Of a stretch of 49,242 bases of DNA, positions 35,197-45,415 are shown piece after piece. The stretch is from Pseudomonadota bacterium (GTDB lineage: Bacteria; Pseudomonadota; Gammaproteobacteria; Pseudomonadales; Moraxellaceae). Positions within the stretch are counted from its first letter, which is position 1. Every line of letters begins with the position of its first letter. The position numbers and the translations under genes are program-made. The stretch lies in the NCBI GenBank assembly GCA_021848605.1, contig JAJZUM010000003.1, positions 1 through 49,242 on the forward strand. The letters run 5' to 3'. Below the pieces are notes generated by a model. It had not been told where the DNA came from and did not search any database. It saw only the letters and a program-made list of their open reading frames with translations.

Positions 35197-37161
35197 ATGT
35201 CTTTTAATACCGCATTGAGTGGGTTGAGTGCTTCGAGTTCCAATCTGGATGTCATCAGTAACAATATTGCCAATGCCAGTACGATTGGCTACAAGACTTC
35301 GCGTGCCGAGTTTGGTGATGTCTATGCGGCGTCAGTTCTTGGCACCGGCTCGAATGCGATTGGTTCCGGCGTTAATCTGAATGATGTGCGCCAGCTTTTT
35401 AATCAGGGCAATTTACAGAATACCGGCAACAGTCTGGATGTGGCAATAAGCGGAGGTGGATTTTTTACCATGAGCAATGGCGGGGCATTAACCTATACTC
35501 GGGCCGGTCAATTTGGGCTTGACAAAAATGGCTATATTATCAATTCGCAGAATGCCCAGTTGCAGGGTTATCAAGTTGATGCCAGTGGCAACATTATTGG
35601 CAACGCATTGTCACCCTTACAGGTCTCAACAGCCAATCAGTCCCCCGCTCGAACAACGTCAGTCGCTGGTAATTTTAATCTGGATGCCACTGCAAAAGTG
35701 TTGGTGATTCAGGGTAACAGCTATCAAACCTTAGGCAGCAAGATTGCCAATGCCAATAACGGAACAACAAACGGTTATCCGGCAGAAAGTGTTGCCATCA
35801 ATAATACCAATACGGGTGGAAGTTCAACGGTTGCTTTTACCGCGGGGGAGTCAGCCTTGGCCATGGCGCAGCAGTTGCAGTTGCAGTCAGGGGTTTCAGC
35901 CACAGCCAAGACCATGGCACAAGTGACTGGTTTTAATAATGGTTCTTCAACAGTGACCTTGAACGGCGTGCCAGTAACTGGAAGTACTCCGGCGGCTTTT
36001 GCGGCAGCAATCAATAATCTCACCAATACGACGCTCAATGGTATTACCGCGTCCGTCTCTGGGAACACCGTGACGGTGAGCTCAAATTCAGGCCAAGATT
36101 TGAGTTTTGGCATTAATAACAGTGGTCAGGCTGCAGATACCTTAACGGTACAAGGGTTAGTCAGCGCTACCCAGACGGCAGGAAGTCCGGTAACGCTGAC
36201 AGGAACTGCGGGTGGCAACGCGACGGTTGGCGGTGTGGTTTCACTGAATCTTCAACAAGGCTATACACTCACCAACGGTGGAGGCAGTATTTTTGCAACC
36301 TCTCCCGTTGGTTCTCCCTATATTTCAAATACCTTTGACCCCAACAATCCGGCAACCTATAACTCGGTGACGGGTACGACGGTTTATGACAGTCTGGGCA
36401 ATGCGCATCAAATGAATACCTACTTCGTCAAGGACTCGACGCCGAATACCTGGACAGTTTATGTGCAGATTGATGGCCAGAATGTAGGTGATCCGAATAC
36501 GGCTTTGCCTGCGCCACAAAATACCCAGCCGACCATGTATTCACATAATATTGTCTTTAATAATGACGGGTCGCTGAATACGACGGCAACGGGTTCAATT
36601 CTGATTTCCAATTGGACGCCTTTGAACGCCAGTGGTCAACCTAATGGCGCGGTGGCCGGGCAAACTGTTGCCAATGGCGGAGTTGTGCCAGTTCCTAACC
36701 CTCCAACCAGTTCGAATTTCAGTGTGAGTCTTACCGGTAGTACACAATATGGTAGTCCATTTTCGGTTAATACCTTGACCCAGAATGGCTATACCACGGG
36801 ACAACTGAGTGGTTTGACCATTGGCAATACCGGTCAGTTACAGGCTAATTATACCAATGGTCAATCAAAAACACTCGGGATTGTTGCCTTGGCTAATTTT
36901 CCGGATCAACAGGGTCTGAAATCAGTGGGTCAGTCGTCATGGGAGCAGACCTTTGCATCGGGTCAGCCGACTTATGGTGTTCCAGGAAGTTCTTCCCTGG
37001 GTTTGTTGACGTCAGGGGCTCTGGAAGAGTCTACGGTAAATCTTTCCAATGAGCTGGTAAATCTTATTACGGCGCAAAGCAATTATCAGGCAAATGCCAA
37101 GTCCATTCAGACGGAATCAACCGTTTTACAGGCGGTCATTAATATTGGCGGTGCGCCATAG
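35197..37161 (+). CDS. flgE: Flagellar hook protein FlgE, enlarged
   Basis: 654 residues, against about 400 in E. coli. Conserved ends: MSFNTALSGLSASSSNLDVISNNIANASTIGYKTSRAEF and LVNLITAQSNYQANAKSIQTESTVLQAVI. The core includes the usual FlgE middle domains (VYDSLGNAHQMNTYFVK, YTTGQLSGLTIGNTGQLQANYTNGQ). The extra length lies mainly at residues about 192-368, a Thr/Ser/Asn-rich segment with a flagellin-IN-like motif (STVTLNGVPVTGSTPAAFAAAIN). This segment is collinear with one inserted in FlgK downstream. Subunit of the extracellular hook. Confidence 0.96.
   Translation: MSFNTALSGLSASSSNLDVISNNIANASTIGYKTSRAEFGDVYAASVLGTGSNAIGSGVNLNDVRQLFNQGNLQNTGNSLDVAISGGGFFTMSNGGALTYTRAGQFGLDKNGYIINSQNAQLQGYQVDASGNIIGNALSPLQVSTANQSPARTTSVAGNFNLDATAKVLVIQGNSYQTLGSKIANANNGTTNGYPAESVAINNTNTGGSSTVAFTAGESALAMAQQLQLQSGVSATAKTMAQVTGFNNGSSTVTLNGVPVTGSTPAAFAAAINNLTNTTLNGITASVSGNTVTVSSNSGQDLSFGINNSGQAADTLTVQGLVSATQTAGSPVTLTGTAGGNATVGGVVSLNLQQGYTLTNGGGSIFATSPVGSPYISNTFDPNNPATYNSVTGTTVYDSLGNAHQMNTYFVKDSTPNTWTVYVQIDGQNVGDPNTALPAPQNTQPTMYSHNIVFNNDGSLNTTATGSILISNWTPLNASGQPNGAVAGQTVANGGVVPVPNPPTSSNFSVSLTGSTQYGSPFSVNTLTQNGYTTGQLSGLTIGNTGQLQANYTNGQSKTLGIVALANFPDQQGLKSVGQSSWEQTFASGQPTYGVPGSSSLGLLTSGALEESTVNLSNELVNLITAQSNYQANAKSIQTESTVLQAVINIGGAP
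35770..36300 (+). other. Inserted surface domain in FlgE, shared with FlgK
   Basis: FlgE residues about 192-368. Landmarks NGYPAE (192), TAGES (215), TVTLNG (252), SGQDLS (298) and ATVGGV (342) recur in the same order and nearly the same spacing in FlgK. Probably an exposed D2/D3-type domain that extends the hook surface. Confidence 0.75.
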
Positions 37162-37179
37162 TCTGATAGGGGGTAGGTG

Positions 37180-37929
37180 ATGGATCGTTCTTTGTTTTTG
37201 GCAATGTCGGGTGCTGTTCAGACCATGAATGCTCAAAGCATTCATGCCAATAATCTGGCCAATGTCAGTACGGACGGATTCAAGGCTGACTTTGAGCAGG
37301 CTCGTTCCATGCAGGTCTTTGGTGCGAGCTTTCCAAGTCGCGTTTATGCGATGGTTGAGGAGCCAGGAACCGATACCACTGCTGGGTCACTCGATACAAC
37401 CGGTAACCCCATGGACGTTGCGGTCAATGGCAATGGCTGGTTTGCTGTGCGTGCTCCCGATGGCAGCGAGGCATATACCCGCGCCGGGGATCTGCACCTG
37501 GGTCAGGATGGACAGCTTTACAACGGCCAGGGTTATGCCATGGTCGGCAGCGATGGCAAGCCGCTGGTTTTGCCAGGCAATGCCATTCAGGTTGCCATCG
37601 GCGAAGACGGTACGGTCAGTTACCTTACTCCGGATTCAGGACTCAGTGGCGTAACGGTTGCGGGAAGTATCAAACTGGTTTCACTCAAAGGTAGCAGTCT
37701 CAATAAGGGTACTGACGGTTTGTTGCATCTGCCGGCAGGCAGTGCATTGCCGGCTGCGGATCCTTCGGTGCGCCTGGTTAGTGGTGCGGTTGAACGCAGT
37801 AACGTCAACGCGGTAGGTGAGTTGACGCGAATCATTGAGTTATCCCGGCAGTTTGAAATGCAAGTCAAGTTTATGCAGGATGCACAAAGCAACGATCAGT
37901 ATATGGCACACATATTGCAGTACAACTGA
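37180..37929 (+). CDS. flgF: Flagellar rod protein FlgF
   Basis: 249 residues from the ATG at 37180, after GGGGTAGG. MDRSLFLAMSGAVQTMNAQSIHANNLANVSTDGFKADFEQ, the FlgF/G middle signature GNPMDVAVNGNGWFAVRAPDGSEAYTRAGDL, and the coiled-coil C-terminus VGELTRIIELSRQFEMQVKFMQ. Proximal rod component between FlgC and FlgG. Lies 18 bp after flgE. Confidence 0.97.
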   Translation: MDRSLFLAMSGAVQTMNAQSIHANNLANVSTDGFKADFEQARSMQVFGASFPSRVYAMVEEPGTDTTAGSLDTTGNPMDVAVNGNGWFAVRAPDGSEAYTRAGDLHLGQDGQLYNGQGYAMVGSDGKPLVLPGNAIQVAIGEDGTVSYLTPDSGLSGVTVAGSIKLVSLKGSSLNKGTDGLLHLPAGSALPAADPSVRLVSGAVERSNVNAVGELTRIIELSRQFEMQVKFMQDAQSNDQYMAHILQYN

Positions 37930-37960
37930 TGTGTCGATGTATTGACGTGGAGGAAGTGCC

Positions 37961-38746
37961 ATGCAACCTGCCCTGTGGATTGCCAAGACCGGTTTGAGTG
38001 CTCAGGATTTCAAACTGGCCACAATTGCCAATAATCTGGCCAATGTCTCAACCAATGGATTTAAGCGCGATCGCGCAACCTTTCAAGATCTGCTCTATCA
38101 GACGCAGCAATCACCAGGGGGGCCTTCCTCCTCCAGTACCCAGTTGCCTTCGGGGCTCAATATTGGTACCGGTGTTCGTATTGGCTCAACCATGAAGCAA
38201 TTTACCGAAGGTTCCATTTCCGTCACCAGTCAGCCTTTGGATATTGCGATTAATGGTCGAGGATTCTTGCAGGTCCTTTTGCCTGACGGCACAACGGCTT
38301 ATACCCGAGATGGCAGTTTGCAGATTAATAATCAAGGGCAGCTCGTAACCGCCCAAGGTTATCCGATTCAGCCGACAGTGACCATTCCTCAGGGTGTGTC
38401 ACAAATCACCATTGGTCAGGATGGCACCATTTCCTACAATAATCCGACGACCAATCTGCCGACCCAGTTGGGACAATTGACCTTGGCAGACTTTATTAAT
38501 CCGCAAGGTCTGCAAGCCATAGGCAACAATCTGTACGAGCAGTCAGGGTCTAGCGGTAATGCTGTTGTTTCTCCGGCGGCGGTTAATGGCATGGGCAGTA
38601 TTCAGCAGGGTGCCCTGGAAGCATCGAACGTCAATATTGTCACCGAAATGGTGGACATGATTGCGGCGCAGCGTGCCTATGAGATGAACTCGAAAGTTAT
38701 TTCGACTGCAGACCAGATGATGCAGTTCGTAACCCAGAACATGTAA
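37961..38746 (+). CDS. flgG: Flagellar distal rod protein FlgG
   Basis: 261 residues (E. coli 260). QPALWIAKTGLSAQDFKLATIANNLANVSTNGFKRDRATFQDLLYQ at the start, PLDIAINGRGFLQVLLPDGTTAYTRDGS in the middle, and NVNIVTEMVDMIAAQRAYEMNSKVISTADQMMQ at the end. Polymerises as the distal rod driving the hook. GAGGAAG upstream of the ATG. Confidence 0.98.
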   Translation: MQPALWIAKTGLSAQDFKLATIANNLANVSTNGFKRDRATFQDLLYQTQQSPGGPSSSSTQLPSGLNIGTGVRIGSTMKQFTEGSISVTSQPLDIAINGRGFLQVLLPDGTTAYTRDGSLQINNQGQLVTAQGYPIQPTVTIPQGVSQITIGQDGTISYNNPTTNLPTQLGQLTLADFINPQGLQAIGNNLYEQSGSSGNAVVSPAAVNGMGSIQQGALEASNVNIVTEMVDMIAAQRAYEMNSKVISTADQMMQFVTQNM

Positions 38747-38776
38747 GGTGAAGACTAAGACTGACGAGGTGCTGCC

Positions 38777-39445
38777 ATGAAACGTTGCCTGTCCATTGGA
38801 CTGATCAGTGTGTTACTCAGTGGCTGTGTTGCACCCATGATTCATCCGGACGATCCTTCCTTCGCTCCAGTGATGCCCTTGCCTCGTATTACACCCGAGA
38901 ACAACAATGGTTCTTTGTTTCAGGGTGGGTATACCGTCAATCTTTATGAAGATCATCTGGCACGTCGTATCGGTGATACTATTACGGTTGTGTTGCAAGA
39001 GAATACCAACTCAAGCGACAGCAATAATGCCATGATCATGAAAAACGATACCAATACCGGTACGGCAGGAGTCAATCTTGGCGGATTCAAGCCCTTTGGT
39101 GCCAATTTTGCCGCCAATACCAATGCCCAGCGCAACTTTATGGGTAATGCCGTCGCCGGTCAAAGTAATACCCTGAATGGCAATCTGACCGTATCGGTCG
39201 TCAATGTCCTTCCCAATGGCATTCTGGTCGTTCGTGGTGAAAAATGGGTCAACCTGTCGCACGGCTCTGAACTGATTCGTGTTTCGGGTAATGTACGCCC
39301 AGAAGATATTAATCCGGACAACACGGTACTTTCAACGCGACTTGCTGATGCCCGGGTCACCTATACGGCGCGTGGCGAATTGCAAGACTCCAGCGAGAAA
39401 GGCTGGTTTTCCAAGCTGATCAGCAGCACCTTCTGGCCTTTCTGA
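38777..39445 (+). CDS. flgH: Flagellar L-ring lipoprotein FlgH
   Basis: 222 residues. Lipoprotein signal [17 protein letters not shown] with lipidation at Cys17. Core motifs [58 protein letters not shown] and SSTFWPF at the C-terminus match FlgH. Forms the outer-membrane L ring around the rod. Confidence 0.98.
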   Translation: MKRCLSIGLISVLLSGCVAPMIHPDDPSFAPVMPLPRITPENNNGSLFQGGYTVNLYEDHLARRIGDTITVVLQENTNSSDSNNAMIMKNDTNTGTAGVNLGGFKPFGANFAANTNAQRNFMGNAVAGQSNTLNGNLTVSVVNVLPNGILVVRGEKWVNLSHGSELIRVSGNVRPEDINPDNTVLSTRLADARVTYTARGELQDSSEKGWFSKLISSTFWPF

Positions 39446-39456
39446 GGAGCGTGATC

Positions 39457-40563
39457 ATGAAGATGTGGCGGATTCTGGGGTGCTTGCTGGTTTTATTGGC
39501 ACTTGTGGTTCCGGTTCGTGCGGAGCGCATCAAGGACATTACCGATATCTCGGGAGTTCGACCGAATCAATTGGTCGGTTACGGGTTGGTCGTTGGTCTG
39601 GATGGTACAGGTGACAGCACCAACCAGGCGCCCTTTACCGTGCAAAGCTTCAAGAATATGCTGGCTGGTTTTGGAATCGCAGTTCCAGCGTCCATGAATC
39701 CTCAACTCAAGAATGTGGCTGCCGTTGCCCTGCATGCGGAGCTGCCGCCCTTTGCCAAGCCAGGTCAGACCATTGATATCACCGTTTCGAGTTTGGGAAA
39801 TGCGAAGAGTCTGCGCGGTGGTTCATTGTTGATGGCGCCATTGCATGGTGCTGATGGGTTGACCTATGCGGTTGCTCAGGGCAATCTGGTTGTCAGTGGC
39901 TTTGGCGCAGAAGGTGCCGATGGTTCCAAGATCACCGTCAATGTCCCGACGGTTGGAACGATTCCAGGAGGAGCCATTGTCGAGCGATCGGTGAATAATC
40001 CCTTTTCGTCAGCACCTACTTTGACATTCAATTTGCATCGCTATGATTTTACAACCGCTATGCGTGTTACCGACGTCATTAATCAGACCTTTGGCCCGCA
40101 TACAGCCCAGACGCTTGATGGAGGTTCCATTCAGGTACAGCCACCCGTCAATGTGACCGATCGGGTCGTGTTCATGTCGACACTGGAAAATCTGGAAGTT
40201 ACCCCGGGTGTCGCGCCCGCCAGGGTTATCATCAATTCACGTACGGGCACGATTGTGATTGGTCAGGATGTACGCGTGTCGCCAGCAGCGGTAACCCATG
40301 GCAATCTCACGGTATCGATCTCTGAAAATCCTCAGGTCAGTCAGCCTGGTCCATTGTCGGGAGGACAGACCCAGGTGGTGCCAAAATCAGGTATTCAGGC
40401 GACGGAAGACAAGAACCGGATGTTCATGTTCAAGTCGGGGACCACGCTTGAGGATATTGTTCGTGCTGTGAACCGTGTTGGGGTGGCTCCGGGTGACCTG
40501 ATGGCCATTCTTGAAGCACTCAAGGCAGCAGGAGCACTGCATGCTGAGATACAGGTGATATGA
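39457..40563 (+). CDS. flgI: Flagellar P-ring protein FlgI
   Basis: 368 residues from the ATG at 39457 (GAGGAG 7 bases upstream; a GTG at 39451 is less likely). Cleavable signal peptide to about residue 22 (LVVPVRA). [55 protein letters not shown] and [27 protein letters not shown] are typical. Builds the periplasmic P ring in peptidoglycan. Confidence 0.98.
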   Translation: MKMWRILGCLLVLLALVVPVRAERIKDITDISGVRPNQLVGYGLVVGLDGTGDSTNQAPFTVQSFKNMLAGFGIAVPASMNPQLKNVAAVALHAELPPFAKPGQTIDITVSSLGNAKSLRGGSLLMAPLHGADGLTYAVAQGNLVVSGFGAEGADGSKITVNVPTVGTIPGGAIVERSVNNPFSSAPTLTFNLHRYDFTTAMRVTDVINQTFGPHTAQTLDGGSIQVQPPVNVTDRVVFMSTLENLEVTPGVAPARVIINSRTGTIVIGQDVRVSPAAVTHGNLTVSISENPQVSQPGPLSGGQTQVVPKSGIQATEDKNRMFMFKSGTTLEDIVRAVNRVGVAPGDLMAILEALKAAGALHAEIQVI

Positions 40564-40564
40564 G

Positions 40565-41470
40565 ATGGCCATACCGACCGTGGGTCTGAACGACTACAAC
40601 AACCTCAATGCCTTGTCAGCACTAAAGTCCAGTGCCTCCAACAGTCATGATCCAGCGGTCGTGCGTAAGGTCGCGGCCCAGTTTGAATCACTCTATGTCA
40701 GCATGATGTTGAAAACCATGCGTGAGGCCACACGGTCGCTCAATCCGGATGACCCGATGAGTTCTGATCAGTCCAAGTTTTATGAGGACATGTTTGATGA
40801 ACAAATGGGGCTCTACATGTCGCAGCATGGTGGAGTCGGCCTGACCGACGTGCTGGTTCGTCAGCTTGGGGGGGCAAATCATGCGCGCGTTCCTGGGACA
40901 GTGAGTCCTTTGCAGCAACACGCTGAATCAGAACCAGTCAAGAATGGAATACCGGGTGCATCAAGTCGTGTTGCGCCGATTCATGACCATGCTCAAGCAA
41001 GTACTGCAATCGGCTCACGACAGCAGTTTATTGAAAAGTTGTTGCCTTATGCACGTCAGGCGGCAGCCGAGCTTGGGATTAGTCCCCGGGTTATTCTGGC
41101 CCAGGCGGCCCTGGAGACGGGGTGGGGGCAATCGCTTAAACGTGGATTCTTTAATCTTTTTGGTATCAAAGCAGATTCCAGCTGGCAAGGTAACCGCATA
41201 CGCGTTCCAACCCTGGAGGTGGACCGTTCCGGTCAGGTGCAACGAACTCAGGCTGTATTTCGAAACTATGCTTCGGTCGCTGAGTCCATGCGGGATTATG
41301 TGAGCTTCATGCGCAGTCATCCCCGGTTTAGCAAAGCATTGCAGGCAGGGCGCGATGAGAAAGCGTTTATTCATCACATGGGGCAGTCGGGTTATGCCAC
41401 CGATCCTCAATATGCGGCCAAACTGAATCATATCCTCGGTTCGCTCGGGCCGGGTTTGAGTTCGGGCTGA
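40565..41470 (+). CDS. flgJ: FlgJ: rod assembly protein with peptidoglycan hydrolase domain
   Basis: 301 residues, dual-domain type. N-terminal rod-binding domain (about 10-105: VAAQFESLYVSMMLKTMREA, FYEDMFDEQMGLYMSQHGGVGLTDVLVRQL). A linker (about 106-150) leads to a glucosaminidase/muramidase domain (about 152-298) with Glu184 in QAALETGWGQS, FFNLFGIKADSSWQG and FRNYASVAESMRDYVSFMR. It caps the rod and opens the murein layer for it. Begins one base after the flgI stop. Confidence 0.97.
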   Translation: MAIPTVGLNDYNNLNALSALKSSASNSHDPAVVRKVAAQFESLYVSMMLKTMREATRSLNPDDPMSSDQSKFYEDMFDEQMGLYMSQHGGVGLTDVLVRQLGGANHARVPGTVSPLQQHAESEPVKNGIPGASSRVAPIHDHAQASTAIGSRQQFIEKLLPYARQAAAELGISPRVILAQAALETGWGQSLKRGFFNLFGIKADSSWQGNRIRVPTLEVDRSGQVQRTQAVFRNYASVAESMRDYVSFMRSHPRFSKALQAGRDEKAFIHHMGQSGYATDPQYAAKLNHILGSLGPGLSSG

Positions 41471-41486
41471 TCAGGAGCAGCTAATC

Positions 41487-44090
41487 ATGACAACATTGAT
41501 GAATATCGGTTTGACGGGTCTGAATGCCAATATGGCGGCGCTGACGACGACCGGCAATAATATCACCAATGCCAATACTCCTGGTTACAGCCGTGAATCA
41601 ACCGTTCTTGGAAGTGCAGCGCCACAGTCCCTAGGTGCCTATTCGTCGGGTACAGGAGTCAGTGTTGTCGGTGTTATGCGCCAAGTCAACAGTTTTGCCC
41701 AGAACCAGCTTTTGATTGATACAGCACAGTCTAACCAGCTGACGGCCTTTTCTACGGCTATTTCCCGTATCAACAACTATGTGGCTGGCTCAACCACCAG
41801 TGTCAGCAATCAAATTCAGACATTATTCAATGATATGCAGACAGCCATGACGAATCCTGGGTCTACGACCAGTCGTCAGGTGGTTTTTTCGGATATGCAG
41901 TCAACCGTTTCAACTTTTAATGCAACCTATAATGAAATTGCCAATGAAAATCAGACCGTCAATAATACCTTGAGTTCGGATATACAGCAGATCAACTCCC
42001 TGGCAACCAGCATTGCCAAGTTGAATGCCCAATTGGCCGGTACCGGCAATCTACCCGTTACCCAGCAGCCCAATACTCTGCTCGATAATCGCCAACAGCT
42101 GATCAATCAACTCTCCAAAATGGTGTCCGTATCGGTGGTTCCTGATGGTTCGGGTGTGGACAATATTTTTATCGGTAGTGGCCAGGCGCTAGTTGTGGGT
42201 GGGGCTGCTTCAACCCTTGTGGCTCAACCTGCTGCCGGAAACTCATCACAAACCGATATTGCGGTGAATGGTGGCAAAGGCCCACAGATCATTACCAGTT
42301 CCATCAGCGGTGGTTCCGTGGGAGGACTGCTCAATTATCAGCAAAATGTTCTGGGTAATGTTGCCAACACATTGGGTCAGATGGCACTGGTATTTTCAGA
42401 TAGCATGAACAAGCAAAATCAGTTGGGTCTTGATCTCAGCGGTGCAACGGGAAAGTCGATATTCAGTGACATCAACAGTCCGACGGCCCAGGCTGCCCGC
42501 ATTACTTCGGACCCAGCGAACGTGAGCGCTCAGCCCTACAGTATGGGGGTCAGCATTACGTCAACAGCCCAGTTGACCAACAGTGATTATGTGCTTTCCT
42601 TCAGCGGTGCTCCGGGTTCTTATACCCTGACCCGTTCAAACGATGGCAAGGTCGTCGCCCAGGGTTCATTGCCAGCATCTTTGCCCGCAACGATTAGTGC
42701 TGATGGCTTCTCAATCAGTTTGCAGAGCGGAACTTTTGGCACTGGCTCCAAATTTTACGTTGCACCGAGCCGACAGGGGGCAGGCAATTTGGCGATGAGT
42801 ATCACCGCTCCCTCCCAGATTGCACTGGCCGGACCCGTGAATGCAACGGCGCCAACGACTAATCAGGGCAACGCATCCATTAGTCTTGCCGGAGTGACCA
42901 GTCTGGCGACCCCTGTTTTTACGACCAAGTCAGGCAGCATGACCCCACCATTATTGATCAAGTTTACCAGTCCAACGACCTATGATGTTCTGGATAACAG
43001 CGATCCGGCCAATCCTAAAGCACTGGTACCACCCTTGGTGAACCAGCCTTATGTTCCTGGCTCGACCAATACTCTTTTCTCCACGGATTCCGGGCAGACA
43101 CAAGTCAGTAGTACGGGAGCCAGTGCCGGGGTGGCCGTCGCAGGAAGCAGTAACGGTTATCCAGCCGAACAGCTGAGCTTTAATATCTACAGCAGCACAA
43201 GTGGCTCGGTGACGCCGTACAACGTGTCAACCACAGCTGGAGAGAGTGCCGGACAGATTGCCCAGTCTATCAATGCAATTGCGGGAGTCAAAGCGGTTGC
43301 CGATACTCGGGCAACCTTGAGCAATTTTGTGAATGCGGGCAGTTTAACGGTGACCTTGAATGGTCAGACCTTGTCCGGTACCACACCCGATGCACTGGCT
43401 GCCAGCATTAACGCCAGTGGTGTGTTAACTCAGCAAGGTATCATTGCAACCTCAAATGGTACAACCTTAAGTGTGCGCTCAACCTCGGGCAACGATTTAA
43501 GTTGGGGGATCGGTGGTGGTGCGGGTAACAGTGTAAGCATCCAGGGGAGCCAGGGTGCAGCCCAAACAGTCAGCAACGGCAATTCGGCAACGGTTGGGGG
43601 AGTCTTGAATATTCAGCTTCCGGGAAGTTCAAGTCTGACCACGTCGGGAAATGGCCTGTTCACGGCCAGTCCAGCACCCTTGTCCACCTACCAAGGCTAT
43701 ACACTCAATATCACCGGTACCCCGGTGACTGGGGATACCTTCAATGTGGGCTACAACCAGAACGTTTCCGGGGATGCCCGTAATGGTCAGATGATGCTGG
43801 CGTTGCAAAATGCCAGTGTGGTGAATAACGGTACCATGAGCATCACCAGTCTCTATGGAAATATGGTACAGGAAATAGGTACGCAGTCGATGCAGGCCCA
43901 GAATGGTCAGTCGGCTGCCTCAGCTGTCTTACAAAATACTACCCAGATGGTAAGTCAGGTATCGGGAGTTAATCTCAATGAAGAGGCTGCCAACCTGATT
44001 CAGTATCAGCAGGCTTACTCTGCCTCGGCGCAGGTCATCAACACGGCGCGAACCTTGTTCAATTCCTTGATGACTGCAGTTGGGGCATGA
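41487..44090 (+). CDS. flgK: Flagellar hook-associated protein 1 FlgK, enlarged
   Basis: 867 residues, against about 550 in E. coli. N-terminus TLMNIGLTGLNANMAALTTTGNNITNANTPGYSRES and C-terminus SGVNLNEEAANLIQYQQAYSASAQVINTARTLFNSLM are conserved polymerisation helices. The middle has FlgK features (LNAQLAGTGNLPVTQQPNTLLDNRQQLINQLSKMV and an NSDYVLSFSGAPGSYTLTR domain). A further segment at about 556-728 repeats the inserted domain of FlgE. Forms the hook-filament junction with FlgL. Confidence 0.96.
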   Translation: MTTLMNIGLTGLNANMAALTTTGNNITNANTPGYSRESTVLGSAAPQSLGAYSSGTGVSVVGVMRQVNSFAQNQLLIDTAQSNQLTAFSTAISRINNYVAGSTTSVSNQIQTLFNDMQTAMTNPGSTTSRQVVFSDMQSTVSTFNATYNEIANENQTVNNTLSSDIQQINSLATSIAKLNAQLAGTGNLPVTQQPNTLLDNRQQLINQLSKMVSVSVVPDGSGVDNIFIGSGQALVVGGAASTLVAQPAAGNSSQTDIAVNGGKGPQIITSSISGGSVGGLLNYQQNVLGNVANTLGQMALVFSDSMNKQNQLGLDLSGATGKSIFSDINSPTAQAARITSDPANVSAQPYSMGVSITSTAQLTNSDYVLSFSGAPGSYTLTRSNDGKVVAQGSLPASLPATISADGFSISLQSGTFGTGSKFYVAPSRQGAGNLAMSITAPSQIALAGPVNATAPTTNQGNASISLAGVTSLATPVFTTKSGSMTPPLLIKFTSPTTYDVLDNSDPANPKALVPPLVNQPYVPGSTNTLFSTDSGQTQVSSTGASAGVAVAGSSNGYPAEQLSFNIYSSTSGSVTPYNVSTTAGESAGQIAQSINAIAGVKAVADTRATLSNFVNAGSLTVTLNGQTLSGTTPDALAASINASGVLTQQGIIATSNGTTLSVRSTSGNDLSWGIGGGAGNSVSIQGSQGAAQTVSNGNSATVGGVLNIQLPGSSSLTTSGNGLFTASPAPLSTYQGYTLNITGTPVTGDTFNVGYNQNVSGDARNGQMMLALQNASVVNNGTMSITSLYGNMVQEIGTQSMQAQNGQSAASAVLQNTTQMVSQVSGVNLNEEAANLIQYQQAYSASAQVINTARTLFNSLMTAVGA
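43152..43671 (+). other. Inserted surface domain in FlgK, shared with FlgE
   Basis: FlgK residues about 556-728. Landmarks NGYPAE (556), TAGES (583), TVTLNG (621), SGNDLS (667) and ATVGGV (701) match the FlgE segment in order and spacing. It contains a flagellin-IN-like motif. Confidence 0.75.
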
Positions 44091-44114
44091 TCAAATGATG
44101 GGAGGATCACGATC

Positions 44115-45374
44115 ATGACACGTATAGGAACCAGCTACTATTATTCGGCTGCGACTTCGGCCATGGATCAAAACCAGCTCAACCTGAATCAAACCCAGGC
44201 GCAGTTGTCCTCCGGCCTAAAGTACAATACGCCGGCGGATGATCCGGGTATTGCGGCCAACGTACTGAGCCTGCAGTCTTCACAAAGTCAGCTGACTCAG
44301 TATCAAAGCAATATCTCCACGGCATCAGGACAACTTTCGGCCATGGGGAATACGCTGACCAGTATCACCAATACCGTTCAGTCGATACGTTCATTAGTGG
44401 TACAATCCGGGGATGGAACGTTGACGCAGGCCAACCGGCAGGCGATTTCCACTCAGATTAGCCAGCAGATGAACGCGCTGGTCGGGATGATGAACTCCAA
44501 AAATATCCTTGGCCAATACATGTTTGGGGGTTTTCAAACCAGTCAGCCACCCTATGTGCAGGGGCCGGGTGGATCTTATGTCTATCAGGGAGATCAAGGT
44601 CAGAATAGTGTACTGGTCACGTCAAACACACAGGTTTTTACGACTCTGCCTGGGCAGGGAATATTTGACAGTATTCCATCCGTGAACAAATCAGTGCAAA
44701 CTTCGGCAAGCCCGTTGAATACTAGCAACCCTCCGGCCGTCATCAATGCTGGCTCGATCACGGATCAGACGACGTTTAACACGAATTATCCCTCAGATTA
44801 CAAGATTGTTTTTAATCCCGTGAGCCAGAGCACGCCACCGGGCATGCAAAATTATAGTGTGATCAATACGCAAACGGGCAAGCCTGTGCAGCAGAATATA
44901 ACCTATACCTCGGGTACCGCCATCCAGTTCAATGGGATCTCAGTAACCGTCAATGGCTCGCCGCAGGTTGGCGATACCTTCTTTGTGGATTCTTCGCCCA
45001 ACCAGAGTTTGCTGAACACGGTACAGAATGTCGTCAACGGACTAAATACACTCACTAATTCCAGTGCGGACCAGTCATCCCTACAAAGTTTGATCAGCAA
45101 TACCCTGGGCAATCTCGATAATGCGGTAAGTTCCATCAGCAATGCCCAGGCCCAGATTGGCGCTGCCCAAAATGCCACAACTCAGGCACAGTCGGTTGAC
45201 TCAAGCATAAGTCTTAGTGTTACAACGTCTCTGAGTGGACTAACCAGTGTGGATTATGCCCAGGCCTCCACGCAGCTCAGCATGCAGCAGACGGTTCTAC
45301 AGGCATCTGAGCAGAGTTTTGTCAAAATTAGCGGCTTGTCTTTATTTAACTATCTGGGTACCACCGGTGGTTAG
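44115..45374 (+). CDS. flgL: Flagellar hook-associated protein 3 FlgL
   Basis: 419 residues (E. coli 317). Flagellin-like N-terminus: TRIGTSYYYSAATSAMDQNQLNLNQTQAQLSSGLKYNTPADDPGIAANVLSLQSSQSQL. C-terminal helices ISNAQAQIGAAQNATTQAQ and LTSVDYAQASTQLSMQQTVLQASEQSFVKISGLSLFNYL. The extra middle part includes KIVFNPVSQSTPPGMQNYSV. Second junction protein, linking FlgK to flagellin. Last gene of the flg run; no clear terminator follows. Confidence 0.96.
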   Translation: MTRIGTSYYYSAATSAMDQNQLNLNQTQAQLSSGLKYNTPADDPGIAANVLSLQSSQSQLTQYQSNISTASGQLSAMGNTLTSITNTVQSIRSLVVQSGDGTLTQANRQAISTQISQQMNALVGMMNSKNILGQYMFGGFQTSQPPYVQGPGGSYVYQGDQGQNSVLVTSNTQVFTTLPGQGIFDSIPSVNKSVQTSASPLNTSNPPAVINAGSITDQTTFNTNYPSDYKIVFNPVSQSTPPGMQNYSVINTQTGKPVQQNITYTSGTAIQFNGISVTVNGSPQVGDTFFVDSSPNQSLLNTVQNVVNGLNTLTNSSADQSSLQSLISNTLGNLDNAVSSISNAQAQIGAAQNATTQAQSVDSSISLSVTTSLSGLTSVDYAQASTQLSMQQTVLQASEQSFVKISGLSLFNYLGTTGG

Positions 45375-45415
45375 TATTGGGTTCACCAATGATTCATAAA
45401 CCGTGAGTAACATAT

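Noticed and set aside
45365-45415. Hairpin TTGG...CCAA after flgL as a terminator
   Set aside because: The stem is very short and no T-run follows.
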